DNA of 64,000 nt, taken from positions 11,367,155 to 11,431,154 of the forward strand of contig NC_134033.1 of assembly GCF_964204645.1 (NCBI RefSeq), in the 5' to 3' direction. Below are positions 1 to 13,091 of the stretch, one piece after another. A model generated the notes under the pieces. That model saw only the letters and a program-made list of their open reading frames with translations. It made no database searches and was not told the origin of the DNA. The stretch's first letter is position 1. The number at the start of each line of letters is the position of its first letter. This stretch comes from Tubulanus polymorphus (lineage: Eukaryota; Nemertea; Palaeonemertea; Tubulaniformes; Tubulanidae). The translations under genes and the position numbers were made by a program.

Positions 1-120
1 ATTTTTCTGTTCAAATTAATCAATAATCAACAGTAAGACCCTCAGTAACATCCTCATATTTCTTTTCAAATTAATCAGTAATCAACAGTAAAACCCTCAG
101 TAACATCTTTCATATTTCTG
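1..120. repeat. Tandem duplication, about 55-bp unit, in importin alpha intron
   Basis: Two diverged copies begin near 4 and 59. They share TTCAAATTAATCA, AATCAACAGTAA and ACCCTCAGTAACATC. The rest of 121-434 is AT-rich intron with nothing I can assign. Confidence 0.7.
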
Positions 121-434
121 TATGTGTCAAACAATTCTAATCAGTATTTCTCATTATAAAAGAGTAACTGAAAATACTGAAAATCAAGAACAGTTAGCAG
201 CTCAGCTGAACAATTGTGGGCAGATAGTAAAACATCATTATTATCCATTACTGATTGTATAGATACTAATATTATAAGTGATAAATCCACAATTCTAATG
301 AGGTCGATTTACTCTACAGTCGATACAGATATCTTTTACTCAAAGCTTTTCATTTGAGAGAAACGGACATGAATTTAAATAACTGTTATCATTGTTTTTT
401 CTTAGACAGAAAACAAGACAGATGACATACGTAC

Positions 435-3400
435 CTCCGTTAGATGGTAAATAATCAATCGAATAAGACCGGCATCGATGACCGCTTGCACCTGACTGAC
501 GTTACCAGCAGTTATATTACTCAAAAACCACACGGCTTCCTATAATAAACAAACAACAGTTTCTATCCGATGCATTTAATGGTGTTTGTTCAGGGAGGCG
601 CCACTTTACACCAATTAACAAATGCACTTGAGTTTTCCCTGATTTTTCCATGTTATAACACAAAATTCCGTAAGTAAATCTGAGGAATTTCTAGGTTTGG
701 AATGTACCAATTAATTCATTTTTTCATGAATCACGTATTGATTAACATGTGGTCAATAGCATTATCCAAATTCCCCAGGTTTTTCAGATCTTTTTGCTAA
801 ATTTATCAAATTCCCTGATTTTTTCTAGATTTTTCCGATTTCATCACAATCAAAAAGAAACCAAATCAAAATCAATACGGCTGCCTCCGCCTACGATCAG
901 AAATGTCCTCATGCAGTAGTATTAATTACCCTCGGACCCTCAAAAAATGAATAGAGCATCTTTACGACTGTTTAAACGTAACGTACCTTGTTGATTTTCT
1001 CTTTGCTATGACTAAGTAAAGCGTGGAAGTGCGCTAACGCGTTATTATTCAACACGACCTGCGTCTGTTCGTCCGTGCCTGTGACGATGTTACCCACTGC
1101 ACGTAACGCAGCCGTCTGCAACAATACAAACAATTCAAACCAATCAGTTTACAGCGTTCAATTCAATTTCATTCAACGACTTTCAAGGACTCTTTTCCCC
1201 GATTCAAGGACATTTTCGACTCCCACCTTCAGGACTTTTTTGAACGGTAAACGAAATTTCCAATTTACAAACAGATATTTGAAAAAGTTTTAAATAGTCT
1301 AAGTAAAGGATTGAATTCACGCTTTAAAGCTTCATCAGGCTTTAAAGCAGCTTGAACTGGAAGAAATTTAAAACGCAGCAAACGTACCTGAACTTTCACC
1401 TCTTGATGACTCAACAGAGGAACGAGAAAAACGACGATTTCCGAATCGATGACCTTTTGTATTTGATCGTTTCCGCCATCAGTTAAATAAGACAACGCCC
1501 AAACTGTATCTACCAAAATCTGTCAATTAGAAAACATCTCAATATTCATCGACATTCAACAGTAAACCGATATAGGCCTGTTATATAGTTCTCAGGTTAA
1601 ATCGCAATCTAGAGTTTGAATTAGTTCATTCGCAATGATTTAACTCTCTTTTCAAAGTCAAATCTGGAACTGGAGGCACAGTGGTTGCGACGATATTATA
1701 GAGAGAATCCCACACAAAGTTTCAACTATATTCAATCGTCATCTTCAGGAATACCGAATAGTACTACTGATGACTGATTTACACTAAGAGATATAGGCTA
1801 GGACCGGTTATAATTCCAATGTTCCTCTTCAGGGGCAGATTACTGTTACACATTGAAATATACAGGATGTGGACAGGGATTACGACATACTAAACCAACT
1901 CGGATTAAATATGGACACAATGATTATAATCAGTCTATATATAATCGCTAATTACTATGAACTTACACTAGTGTCTGAATGATGAATTAATCGCTTCAAC
2001 GCGGGAAGAATTTCGCTGATAGTTTGCATCGGCGGCGGCGGATCTTTGTTACGACACAAGTTAACGATCACCCACGTGACGTTGCGCAGGAACGATATCG
2101 GTATGTCAGCGTCGATGAAGCGCAACAACGGATCGACCGCGTTGTGTTGTATGACGTAGTCACGTAAACACGGCCCGTCGCCGATGATGTTACCGAGTGC
2201 CCATACGGCCTGTTCGCACACGTTCTGATGCGGCGACGTCAGTAGATGCAAGAACAGCGGCACCGCGTTCGCCGATACGACCGCGTTCGTCTGCTCCGAT
2301 GTTCCCGACGCGATGTTCGTCAACGCCCACGCCGCCTCAAATTGCAACGACGGTCTGAAAAATTGTACGTTATCAAAATTATTTTTCAATGAATTTTATT
2401 CGCGGGTGGACACTTTTTATTTGCGTTGCTCTTTTCCCTGACTCGATCTGCTAAGAATCCAATCCATTAACGCAGTCAACTACATAAAAATATATTTTGC
2501 TATAAGTACAGCGTAAACTTAATTCATTCCCTCAACTCACTGAGTGCCACACAGGAGGACCCAGTTTCACAAAAAGGTTTAACTCATAAATCGATTTAAT
2601 TTCTTCATTAATTCAGTTAATCTTAAGTCGATCTAGGCCTTAATCCTTTTTGTGAAACCGGGCCCAGGGGGGCATTATTAGGGGGTTCAATGTTTCTTTT
2701 TGCCAGAATGGAGAGACCAGAGAAAAACCTTCGACCAAGAAACTACGTCACCACCCGGGTTTGAACCCATTAACCCTGGATTGACGAGACCAGTGACCGG
2801 CAGCTTAAACCACTCGCCAACTACCCCATTCATTCATTGAATTCAAATCAGAGCCTTTTAAAGGCTCTGATCCTGAAATTCCATGAGTTTTCCAGGAAAA
2901 GCCCTTAAAAACCCTGAATTTCCAGGCATTCAAGGTCCTGGATTAGGAATTGATTTTGCTCAAATTCCAGGAATTCCAGGAGGTGTATGAAACTGCTTTA
3001 TAAAACCTAGGGCTCAATCATTCAATTCAAACGCTGGAAATCGATATAAAACGAATAAATCTCTACTTACTGGTCATCTCTTCGCAAACACTGAACTAAA
3101 ATCGGTAAAATTCCTGAACCAATTAGATTATCAATCGGTGGATTCCTTTCACTGGATAACAATTTCCTGAATGAAAGACAAAAATAAGAATTAACGTAAC
3201 AATCAATGAGGACACTTTCAATTCCATTTTCGGATTTGCTAAAGCGAAAAAACTATGATTTCCAGAGCTTTTCAAAGGCCCGGATAAAATTCCCATTTTC
3301 TGTTAGTGCCTGCTTTCATTGCGCAATGGCCACAATGAACCATCAGTACTAATCACTTCTACGGTTATAAATCTTGCACGTCGATACCTGGCAGCCTGGA

Positions 3401-4539
3401 CAGCGTTCAATTGTTTTTCTTTATCGGCGCTAGCGGCGTTTTCCACGATCGATTCTAATGACTGGTTGACCGGTTTCTCGTTGTCCTCGGAGTCAGTGCT
3501 GTCGATCGTCGGCACGTTACGTCGCTTCAGAAGATGTTCCTCTCTTTTACTCTAAAGGTACATAAGAAATCACAAATCGAAAATGATGGGCTAACACGTG
3601 ACACCATTTAACAAATTCCCAGACTTTCCACTGATATTTATACAATTATATAACAGGACCCAGTTCCACAGTCCTGAGTCAAATCTTAACTCACAACTGT
3701 GTAACTGGGTCCTGTGGGTTCAGTTGCTCAAAAGTTGGTTACAGATAACACGTGGATAAATGCCGTGGATAAATTCCAATTGTCACTATGTCAACTATCC
3801 GCTGGTTAACTCTAACCAACTTTTGACCAACTGGCTCCAGGTGACAGATAAATAGATGAACACTAAAACTATCTCTCACTCACCTTCCGAAGTTCCACCG
3901 ACACCTCATTTCTGCGTCTCCTCATCTCCTGAAATAAACCAGAAGAAAACAATCATATAACACGTATAGCAGGCTGGAGACTAGGGTAATGTTTTACTGT
4001 TCTTCTTACAATGTAGCAGCAATTTAAACATTGGTTATGATTGATAGACATTTTTGACAAAATTTGTTTTAAATTCCCTGATATATTCTAGATATTCCCG
4101 ATTCCTTGATTTTCCAAGGTCAGTTAAACCCCACTTCTATCTAGATTTCATCAGATTTTTAGATTGAGGAAATTTTGGAGAATTTGAATTGAATTTATTT
4201 CATCCGCATTTAATTGAATGAAAAATAGAGTTAACATCTTGGTAATTTAGGAAAAAAAACTGACCAGCCCCAGCCAACCAACAACTACATCATGCTTCAT
4301 TACATGTGAAACTGACTCATGGCTGGACGTCATTCTGAATCAGTTGGTTAGTTTAGTTAGGCCTAGACAGACAGACAGAGACAGTCGGTGTCAGTCAGTC
4401 ACAACAACACAGTGTCAGTGCGATTTCTAACTTTTTCTCCGATGTCTTTTAGACCAACCTCTAGATCTCTGCCTTGATTTTTGTAGAGTTGGGATCTACC
4501 CTTCATGATATTCTCAGCGGTTGTCGTGTCGTCCATCAT
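435..4539 (-). CDS. KPNA4: Importin subunit alpha, KPNA3/KPNA4 type (5' part, 8 exons; 3' end outside window)
   Basis: This is the nuclear-import adaptor that binds classical nuclear localisation signals through armadillo (ARM) repeats and binds importin beta through an N-terminal IBB domain. Coding exons on the minus strand are 4459-4539, 3884-3928, 3388-3551, 3071-3166, 1967-2354, 1388-1519, 987-1115 and 435-539. All have AG/GT borders, and the frame stays open for 380 codons. Residues 13-60 form the basic IBB ([40 protein letters not shown]). ARM repeats follow with the family signatures [49 protein letters not shown] and [13 protein letters not shown]. The human family is about 520 residues, so roughly the last quarter lies left of the window. 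The start is the first of two adjacent ATGs at 4534-4539. The family call is firm; KPNA3 versus KPNA4 cannot be separated because invertebrates usually have one gene for both. Confidence 0.95.
2557..2665. mobile_element. Foldback/MITE-like element (TTTCACAAAAAGG arms)
   Basis: The left end, GGACCCAGTTTCACAAAAAGG after its first base, is mirrored on the right by CCTTTTTGTGAAACCGGGCC. The element sits in an importin alpha intron. A relative with the same termini lies at 27651-27787. It is non-coding. Confidence 0.65.
2690..2828 (-). mobile_element. tRNA-derived SINE fragment (tRNA-Leu/Ser-like head)
   Basis: On the minus strand an A-box-like stretch (GGCGAGTGGTTTAAG, as in tRNA-Leu/Ser) is followed about 40 nt later by a B box (GGGTTCAAACCC). 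A tail containing CTTGGTCGAAGG follows. The same tail motif recurs at 63365-63420 in a TTC14 intron, which supports a dispersed family. Confidence 0.6.
3654..3714. mobile_element. Short palindromic MITE (CAGGACCCAGTTCCACAG termini)
   Basis: The element starts CAGGACCCAGTTCCACAGT and ends ACTGTGTAACTGGGTCCTG, which is the reverse complement with few differences. It is one of at least four relatives in this window (12850-12966, 28833-28935, 31201-31316) and lies in an importin alpha intron. Confidence 0.7.
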
Positions 4540-7500
4540 TGATTCAGCGCTGATCAGTTTTTCCTTTCAGTAAAATGCGTCGTATCTCGAGTATTCTACG
4601 TATATTCAGCAATCAAAATGCCGGCCACCTCGCGAAAGTACCGAACACTGTTTATAACCGCATCGCCGATTGGCTGAAATATCATCAGCGCGATAAGTAG
4701 TATATGGATTAGGAATGGGAACCGGCACGATTCGGGATAAGGACCGGTTTATGTCGGGGCCGGTTAATCGCACTGTCCACCGCGGCCGGCCGGCGCCTGC
4801 GAAACGTAGTCACGCTGGTGCACTCGACTCGCCCGAGACACTTTGAACAATGACAAATAAACTAATACTTTTTGATATTTGTAAACGGTTGGAACTGAAG
4901 TGTTTATCCATGCGCCTTACATTCGGCCTTTTGATAAACTTACTAGAGGCCGACGCCGCAAAAAATATTTTCAGTGAAAAATTTCTAAACGGTCAGAAAA
5001 TTCTCAGCGTTTCTTCACCTTACATTCGGTTTTCCAATTATGGGCAATGATCGAGACTCTTTTCCAATGAGTGCCAGGTGCAACAAAAGTCTCCCTTTTA
5101 GTCGTGCCGATGAGTGGACGTAGTTTGATAAATATATTTGGAAAAAATCATACAAAATTTCTAAACGGCGAGCAAATCGCTGAAATTCACAGCGTTTGAA
5201 TTGCTTTCTGCGCAAAATTTCCTCCCTTGCAAATTAACCAATCTCAAACATATATATGAGGTTCCACAAACGTGTGTGAACGTCGATGCGCCGTCTTATA
5301 GAAATCTAGTTGTGGGTGTTCGGCAGCATCTCTGTGTCTCATTTATGCCGTGACTTGGTAAAGCATTTAACGCAGCCAAAAGGCAAGTAAGAAATTTTTT
5401 AAAGTACGAAGTTTGGAAATCTCGGTTCCGGGGTTCAATGGAAAAATTCTGTTCTCAACTAACAGAACCAAGATCATGTATTGCAAAATCCGGGGCCGCC
5501 TAGCGGTGTTAACAAGGAAGGTCGTGGCTTACTTCGTGAAAATCGAGCCAGTATTCCCGAAAGTGACTATTTAGGTCGAAGATTAAATAAATTGACAGGT
5601 CAAGCAAACCTTTCAGCTTCATTTCTATTAGTAGTTTATTCAAAATATGTACAAAATATGAATAATTGATTTACATATAACGCAATACTACCTTTCGTCA
5701 TAAACCATTATAATTGGATGAACTTGCGCTAATGCAAACGGCTTGGTTCGTGATAAATAAGGTGTTATTGATATGTGTATTTTTATAGAGATATCTGTTA
5801 ATTATGAAAATATGTATATATTGAAGAAAGTTACTTTTTGATAACAATGTATAGTATGTAAATAGGATTCTGTACCGTTGATTGTATATAATACTCCGAA
5901 TTTAGAAATCAAAAAAATTAGAAAAAAATAAATTAATTGATTAATTAGGAAAAATTAATTAGAAAATTTCTTTTTTGACCTGCAATTTCTCGCTAAAATC
6001 TATTCAGTCCCCCACCTGACTCGGCAGTGGGTGCGATGTAGATGTAATGGAGCTTTCCATTAGAAAATAAAGTAAGATATAAAAAAAAGGTGTTATGTTA
6101 CTGACTTAGTACGTTTAACGCCAAAGAACGTGAAATCGTAAGTCGTTGAAATTTTTTGTTTTAGACCCCAGAGTACATTTATTATTGAAATAAAGTTTCA
6201 ATGTCATTGGTCCGGTTCTTATTCCGAATGATAACGGAACACACCTCTTCACTACGAGCTCGCTGATTGGTTCATTTTAATCAATGGATGCACGGTAGTG
6301 TGATTCCTACTACGTAGCTTTCCCGACACGATTCCTAATCATCATCACCTGATTAATAACTTACACCACCGGTCAGGAATATCAGATCATCTAGCTAAAC
6401 TTACCATTTAGTCTAACTCAACACTGCGTAGTAGGTAAGACCATCAAGGCATCATTAAAACATTTCCGTTTCGACTGAGACGGCCTCATCCTATCCTCTC
6501 CTAACTCGTGTCTAGTCGTGATGATAATGATGGTCTATCATCAGTCTATATGGATTCCATGTTTCTGCTGCGGTCGCCCACGCTCGTTAGTCAGTTTATC
6601 GGGCCGCGTGCTGCTTTTGGAGATGAATATTTTGCTAATATGGCATTTATTCTTGAAGGCCTACGCAAGTTTTTTTGCCAGGCCGTCTCTACGTCGTACC
6701 ACGCTTTTAAAAATGTAATGGTAAATCTGTCAAAATTTTATAATAAGAATTTAGATAATGGAAAAATTGGGGTCTGAATAAGTTTTAAGGGTAAGGATTA
6801 GATTTAATGTGTTAGGATTAGGGTTTGTTTGGCTGATGATTTAAACAGTACAGTACAAAAATTGGAGGTGTCCCCGCATCAGCAGCTGGACTTAACGCGC
6901 GAAGAAGTAGGCGCCTTGAGGTCCTTGTTTCCAAATTTTTTATTTCAAATTAGGTATAGGCCTACATATGAATATTACATTCTTTCAATTGGAAATGATA
7001 GGTTTCAAGATGAGGAATGTTTAAAGCCTGATGGGGTTTTTACTTGAATTGAGGGAACTTTAAATCACTTGACTTTGACATTTATCTTGGGTCCTACCCT
7101 TGAAAGATACGTAATTAGCTTCTCTGTATTAAATTCTGGGCAGTCACTAGTCATCTAAATTAAGTACTGGTAAGTTCAAACTGAGACAACAAAATCTACA
7201 ATAACCAAAAATAGCCTATAATAGATTTTGTGTTGATTTCTTACACAAACACACATTTGATGAGCATTTGAAATCACATTATTTCATTTCGATTTCATTT
7301 AGGTCATTTGGCCTAATCCCATCTGGATGTATGAGAAATCTGGATTGGATCATAAATCCTGTGTAGATCTATGAGAGATCCGGATTAACAATCAGATTTT
7401 AAGTATTTATCCATAGTTGGACCTGTTTGAGCGAGTTTGACTTCAATATTTTTTTTCCTTAACATATATCCCACTCTTTCCCATTACCTTGTAGTCCTGT

Positions 7501-8870
7501 GAAGGCGTAGCTGCTAAATAGTTTTCCTATCGAATTTATTTTGACAAGAATTTCTTAATTTATATTTTAAGGTGTCTGACATCAAGTGCTCTGTAAACCG
7601 CCGGCCTGCTGTGAAGGTCATCGATATATTGTTTCTGAATGTAAGTACCTAAGTACCGTTTAATCGTGTCCATTTTCTCAATCTCATGTTGTGAAGGCCG
7701 GCAAAATCTACAAAATCTATTCGTTCTTGAACACCTACTGGACCCGGCATATCCACAGTTCAATTTAGATTTAGATCTGACACGTTATAGCTCATTTTAA
7801 CTCAGAGAGATAACTCATTGAAAATGAACTGATTTTAACTCTATCTTAGTCTAACGACTATGGAACTGGGTTCGGATCTTTGTCAAATTAATTTGTATTT
7901 TTTTAAGAGACAGTAGTTCTAGATGTTTCTGGCCTATTACGGCATTTGGCGGAAAAGTACCGAGTAGATGTAGGCCTACTACGTCTCCCCTCGAAAAAAA
8001 TCTTGAAACATTCAGATAAGTTCAGCCACGCGCATGAGTTATTTAAAGATTGTCGAATCTAGGTTATTAATAGGGCAACTGTACTTATTTTTGGAAAGCC
8101 CTACTGCAGTTGTATTGTATTTGTAAAACATTTACTATGCGGAGTTTGTTCACCGGGTAAAAAAAAAAGCTGGCGACCCAGAAAAACATGTAAACAAAAG
8201 AGTCACTATTTCCTTCATCATATGACGAACCCAAATGATTTATACAAGTAAATTGTAATTCGGCATCACGAGTGCTCCACATCCTTGTTTGTTATTTTTG
8301 TAACTTACGTAATTTGTTTCTGGTATTTTTTTGCATAGAGGAGTTTATAGAATTCCGATCTAAGGATATCTTTAAAGCCTAGTAATAATGGAAGCAAAAT
8401 CCAGCGATTGAAGACTAAAATTTCCGCAAAAAAATTAAGAAGTTTATGGAGGATGCAGTCATCATTGTTGCTGCTGATGATGGCTGAATAACCAAAATGT
8501 CTCGTAAAACTTTTTGAAATATATTGAATTCTTTTCTTCAATTGTGGGATACATCTTTTGCGGATTAGCGCGTTTCAATAATTGATCGCTATTGAACTTT
8601 ATTAGCCTCAAATTTTGCGGTAACTACAAACGTTATACAACGGTTTCGTTATGCCACGCAATAAGGCTTGTAATTAATACGTATTCTTTTCCTATACGTT
8701 TTCGTTCGTTCAGTAAATTACGCCAAAAAATATCGACAACAAACGATTAGATAGTATGTCATCGCATAACTCAATAAAGGTAAGATCGATTTCACTGAAA
8801 TATTATTATTATTATTATTGTTATTATGTCTTTGGCTGTTTTCTTCTTTAGTTATATGTATGCACGTTGT
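4540..8870. other. Region 5' of importin alpha; no gene recognised
   Basis: The importin alpha promoter should lie just right of 4539; a GC-rich patch at about 4740-4830 is the best candidate. I see no convincing coding exon. Short open frames at 6508-6777 and 6829-7047 match no family I know and lack supporting codon bias. A diverged foldback relative (AACTCAGAG...ATGGAACTGGG) is at about 7785-7870. The rest is AT-rich. Confidence 0.5.
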
Positions 8871-8884
8871 ATATGGTGTATATG

Positions 8885-9095
8885 GCGCTCAGGCTTTGGT
8901 GCATGCACGCTGCTCACTCCTAACACCTGTTCTTACAGATTCAAACTTCGTGGCATTTCTATTGAAACCGATTTGCGAATAGAGTCTACGCAGCTCACAG
9001 CATCCCTCCGGCGGGGATTCGAACCTGATGGCATCGAGACTCGGCACGAAACCCTGCCGCACTAGACTGCTTGTCTGCATGGGTAGCTTCGATAA
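8885..9095 (-). mobile_element. tRNA-derived SINE
   Basis: The minus strand carries an A-box-like TAGTGCGGCAGGG and, about 35 nt downstream, the B box GGTTCGAATCC, then a non-tRNA tail. A close relative with the same spacing is at 21995-22090. Fragments of the same family continue on the plus strand at about 9205-9260 and 9345-9405 (B-box-like GGTTTGAATC). Confidence 0.65.
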
Positions 9096-9419
9096 TATCA
9101 GAAATTGTGTTTTAATTAAGCCCGGGTTTTTCCATATGTAGTTATGACTGAAGTATCTGCCTCAGCGATTATACAAGCAATCTGATTGATGCCGCACCCG
9201 GTCTAGTGTGGCAGGGCCCACACTATCGTGCCCTGGCTGATCAGCGATGCCATCCAGTAAGGTTCGGATCAGCTGAAAGAGGATGAGCTTGCAGACGTGC
9301 CCTAGTCATAGTTAACCCCAATTAATCTTAAGAACTGGGTTCAAGACGGGAGGCAATCGTCTAAACTAGATACAGATGCCATCAGGTTTGAATCACTGCA
9401 AGGGTCGGTTGGCAGTTTC

Positions 9420-10970
9420 TTTTGTCATCTGTTCTCTTTTTCAAACCGTGAAAAAATATCTGAAATAAAATCTTTTGTACGAGTTTATGATCCTCCAGAA
9501 ATACAGAGCAAGAAATCCCAGAACCTTAGGGCTAAAAGCCATCATCAGGTGTTCTGAAAACACATGTTATGAAATCTTGGATTCATTCAACAATGAGGTA
9601 TTCACAGAATTGTTGATAGTAGAAAGATAATTGTACGTAGGTATATATTCTCAAAATTCAGATCTTATTGTTTATTTTGTAAAAAGAGATTGTATTTCGA
9701 ATTGAACTTTTTCCCACCTAGTTAAGGGGATTGATAGGTTTTCGAATGGACATTTTTCTGTAGATCAATCATATGTTTTAGACAATGTTTCCTGCATGAC
9801 GACTTAACCAACTGGAATGTGTTGACTACTCGTAATATCTGTCTCTACGCTGTCTGAGAATTTATAAATATGATATCTTGTATGTTCGTATATATGCTTT
9901 GCTTAAGACGTAATATAGCTGGCAATTTTTTGGTTGGTAAAAATGACGAATACATTTTTTGGTCGCGAGACATTTGTTAGTGTGTCGAGGTTTTATTGTA
10001 TTATACATGTAGGTTTATATCTCATTTGATGCTTCAAATTCTCTAAATAATTCAACTCATATTATAGCGGCCTAGTCGCGTTATTGTTTGCCTAAACATC
10101 TGAACTGACAGATAATTGAGTGCTAAAAAATGTAAATACAGTTGTTTAAACAGCCATCAGTTTTACGCTTGTTTGCGATGATGTCTGTCGACCCTGTACC
10201 AGTACTAAGTGATCTGTTTTGGAAGATGTGTTGGGAAAAGATCATTTATGACGAGGCTTAAAAGGGCTCGGTCTGGTCGTTACGCAATTGTAGGATGTTA
10301 ATTGCCAATACGACCAAAGTCATTTGTCTGAAATGAAATTTGCCGCTAAGAATGGTGCGTTCTCTGCGGGTCGGACAAATATCCGTCATGAACAGTCATT
10401 TTTTTTAGAAATGTTTAAGATAGGCTTCGATTAATGCTGCTAACCTTGTAAAATCCTGAAAGCTCTCAGAAGAACACAGTAAAACCCTTTCGTGAACACC
10501 TCCCAATCTTGAACACCTCTTTACAGTGAATAGTGAAAACTTTTTCTGAAGGTACAGAAGGTTCATTTTACCTCCCTATGGTGAACAGTGGTTTTGTGCC
10601 GCCCATTCAAATCGCTGATTCTGTTCAGGTATTGTTTTGATACTAATCATCGTACATTAAGGTCTAGTGTGTCTGAGTCTAGCAAGGGGCTGGAAGTGCT
10701 GTGTCATGAAGGATAGTGTTTTATCATTTTGCCAACAGATGGAGCCACGGAACAGATGGAAAACCTTTTGAATTTCCACGTTCATTTGCAAACATATATG
10801 CAAATCCTAATCTGAGATTTCTACCTTTTTCATACTTTGCATAGATTATGTTAGTGTACGTAGGTCAATATTATAGTAATAAAACGATATTTATCAAGAA
10901 AAAAGGTTGATCTGAAATTATTCCCGTGGCATGTTAAAAGCGCTGGTTTCATATTCGTTGGTATTAGAAT
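9420..10970. other. Gene-free stretch
   Basis: I find no exon, RNA gene or clear element here. A possible MITE relic (CAGTAAAACCC...GTGAACAC...GTGAACAGTGG) lies around 10479-10600. Confidence 0.4.
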
Positions 10971-10977
10971 ATGGAAG

Positions 10978-11012
10978 TTCCAATTGGTCTATTGGTTAGA
11001 CCGTATGAGGCA
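10978..11012 (+). mobile_element. tRNA-like A-box head of a SINE
   Basis: TGGTCTATTGGTTAGACC is the A-box part of a tRNA-derived promoter. It matches the intact-looking SINE at 40450-40540, which has CTGGTCTATTGGTTAG. Its own B box is the first unit of the adjoining minisatellite. Confidence 0.6.
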
Positions 11013-11598
11013 CGGGTTCTATCCCAGTGTGTCCACTGTCCCAGGTTGATCCAAGGTTGTTCACTGTCCCAGGTTTGATCCCAGCGTGTCCACTGTCCCG
11101 GGTTTGATCCCAGTGTGTCCACTGTCCCGGGTTCGATCCCAGCGTGTCCACTGTCCCAGGTTCGATCCCAGGGTGTTCACTGTCCCAGGTTCGATCCCAG
11201 CGTGTCCACTGTCCCGGGTTCGATCCCAGGGTGTTCACTGTCCCGGGTTCGATCCCAGTGTGTTCACTGTCCCGGGTTCGATCCCAGCGTGTCCACTGTC
11301 CCGGGTTTGATCCCAGCGTGTCCACTGTCCCGGGTTCGATCCCAGCGTGTCCACTGTCCCGGGTTCGATCCCAGCGTGTCTGTCCACTGTCCCGGGTTCG
11401 ATCCCAGGGTGTTCACTGTCCCGGGTTCGATCCCAGCGTGTCCACTGTCCCGGGTTCGATCCCAGCGTGTCCACTGTCCCGGGTTCGATCCCAGCGTGTA
11501 CACTGTCCCGGGTTCGATCCCAGCGTGTCCACTGTCCCGGGTTCTATCCCAGCGTGTCCTCTGTCCCGGGTTCGATCCCAGCGTGTTCACTGTCACTT
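11012..11598 (+). repeat. 29-bp minisatellite, 20 units, each with a Pol III B box
   Basis: The unit is GGGTTCGATCCCAGCG followed by TGTCCACTGTCCC. I count 20 units; most have exactly GGTTCGATCCC, which fits the tRNA B-box consensus GWTCRANNC. One unit carries a 4-bp insertion (TGTC) at about 11380. The array ends in ...CACTGTCACTTCTCTTC, matching the tail of the SINE at 40450-40540 (CACTGTCACTCACTC). Because 29 is not a multiple of 3 and the unit has few stops, long open frames exist in several frames of both strands; these are artefacts, not genes. Confidence 0.95.
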
Positions 11599-12797
11599 CT
11601 CTTCAATCACTATATCATCATTAGCTCAGGCATTTGCTTCGATTCAGTCATGTTTTAATTCAAATCTAGAAAACACCGAAAGTCATTTTAATGTCGAACA
11701 TCGAGAAATGTTTACGTGAATTAAAACTATACTGCGGACCGCTCGGTGCTGGAGTCCGATTTTATTTTTATCTGAAGTAGAAAGATAATATAAAGCTCGA
11801 ACTATTCCGTTATCAGATAGGCATATTTACTACGTTACTATCTACATTGGCTGGATAAAGGTTATACGTGCATTTTAAAAAAGCGGTTCGAATTTGCCCT
11901 GCGCTTGTACTCGCCATAAACCGCTTAAAAAGGTTAGATGGAATCTTGTGATATGCTCGCTGATTAGACCCATAGAATGCTGGGACAACTCCCTGGTTAT
12001 AATACAATACTAGCAGAAACCCGTTATGTGATGAATCGTGGCTATATCCACGCTTGCCAGGGTTTGATTGCCGCCCGCTGAAGCTGATCCTTGCTGATTA
12101 GGCCCGTAGAGTGCTTTGGAGGTATTTGGACAACTCTAGATTAATACAATATGAATATCATAACATTCGGGAAGGACCAAGTTCCGCTGTTTTGAGCTAT
12201 ATTCCAATCTAGAGTTAAAGCATCGGAAAATTAACCCATCTTGATACAGAAATGTGTACCGGGTTGTTTTTTCGTGTATTTTACTGTGCCCGTTACAAAA
12301 ACAAAGATACAATTATAAGTACATCGACCATGTACTATTGTATACGACAATTGTATATTTTTATTTTCGAACTTCCGGGAAAAAACGTTCCTCAATGATG
12401 AGGAAATGCCCGCATTATGATTTTGCTATGAAGTTTTTCAACTCATTTTTTCTGTGGTGTGGTGTCTATTTCAAATTGTCGAATCAGCAAACAATCGACA
12501 ACCTTACTATAGAATTCCAATCTGCCTTTCTGAGTTGTGAATTAGTCAATCTTAAGTCCAACATCTGCCCCAACACCCCCTCCCCCTCCCGACTATTCAT
12601 CATGCGTTTATCTTATCAATCTCAATGTTAAACATTTTATTTACTTGCCCGATTTTTACTAGTGATATCGCATATATCCCAGTGTGATAGTCAGGTTAAC
12701 CTGGTAGAATAATAAAACAGCGTTCAACATGCTGATTAGGTTTTTTTCTCGTAACTAGGTACCTAGCTATATTACTACGTACAAGCCGCTCTCAGTG

Positions 12798-12817
12798 CCC
12801 CCCCCCCCCCCCCCCCC
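12798..12817. repeat. Homopolymer, 20 C
   Basis: An uninterrupted run of C on the plus strand. A second run of 18 C is at 16222-16239. Confidence 0.95.
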
Positions 12818-12849
12818 GTAACCAGCGTCCAAACCTAGCTGGCCTAAAC

Positions 12850-12966
12850 GACTGGATTCAGTACCACAGTTGTGAGTTAGAGTTAACTCTGAGTTAAAAT
12901 TAGTTTATTTTCGATGAGTTAACTCTGACTCGAATCTTAACTCATAACTGTGGAACTGGGGCCTGG
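12850..12966. mobile_element. Palindromic MITE (ACAGTTGTGAGTTA family)
   Basis: The left arm ACCACAGTTGTGAGTTAGAG is mirrored by CTTAACTCATAACTGTGGAA on the right. The central part also pairs (GAGTTAACTCT). It belongs to the family of 3654-3714 and 31201-31316. Confidence 0.7.
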
Positions 12967-13091
12967 TAGATTTGATAGCCTTCGGGTGCTGCTGTGGTTG
13001 AGGTTTCATGTTGCATGGCCCACCCAGAGGAAAACACGTGGGGTTGAATAACAGGGGCCAGCTCTGTAGTTCTTGGTGAATAATAGTTTTA

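Noticed and set aside
6508-7047. Short plus-strand frames (89, 66 and 72 codons)
   Set aside because: No family resemblance, overlapping frames and no splice-consistent continuation; probably chance or a decayed element.
11012-11598. CRISPR-like regular repeat array
   Set aside because: Units are contiguous with no unique spacers, and the DNA is animal nuclear.
10996-11719. Several overlapping open frames of 74-191 codons on both strands
   Set aside because: They are translations of the 29-bp minisatellite in several frames; the unit lacks stops.
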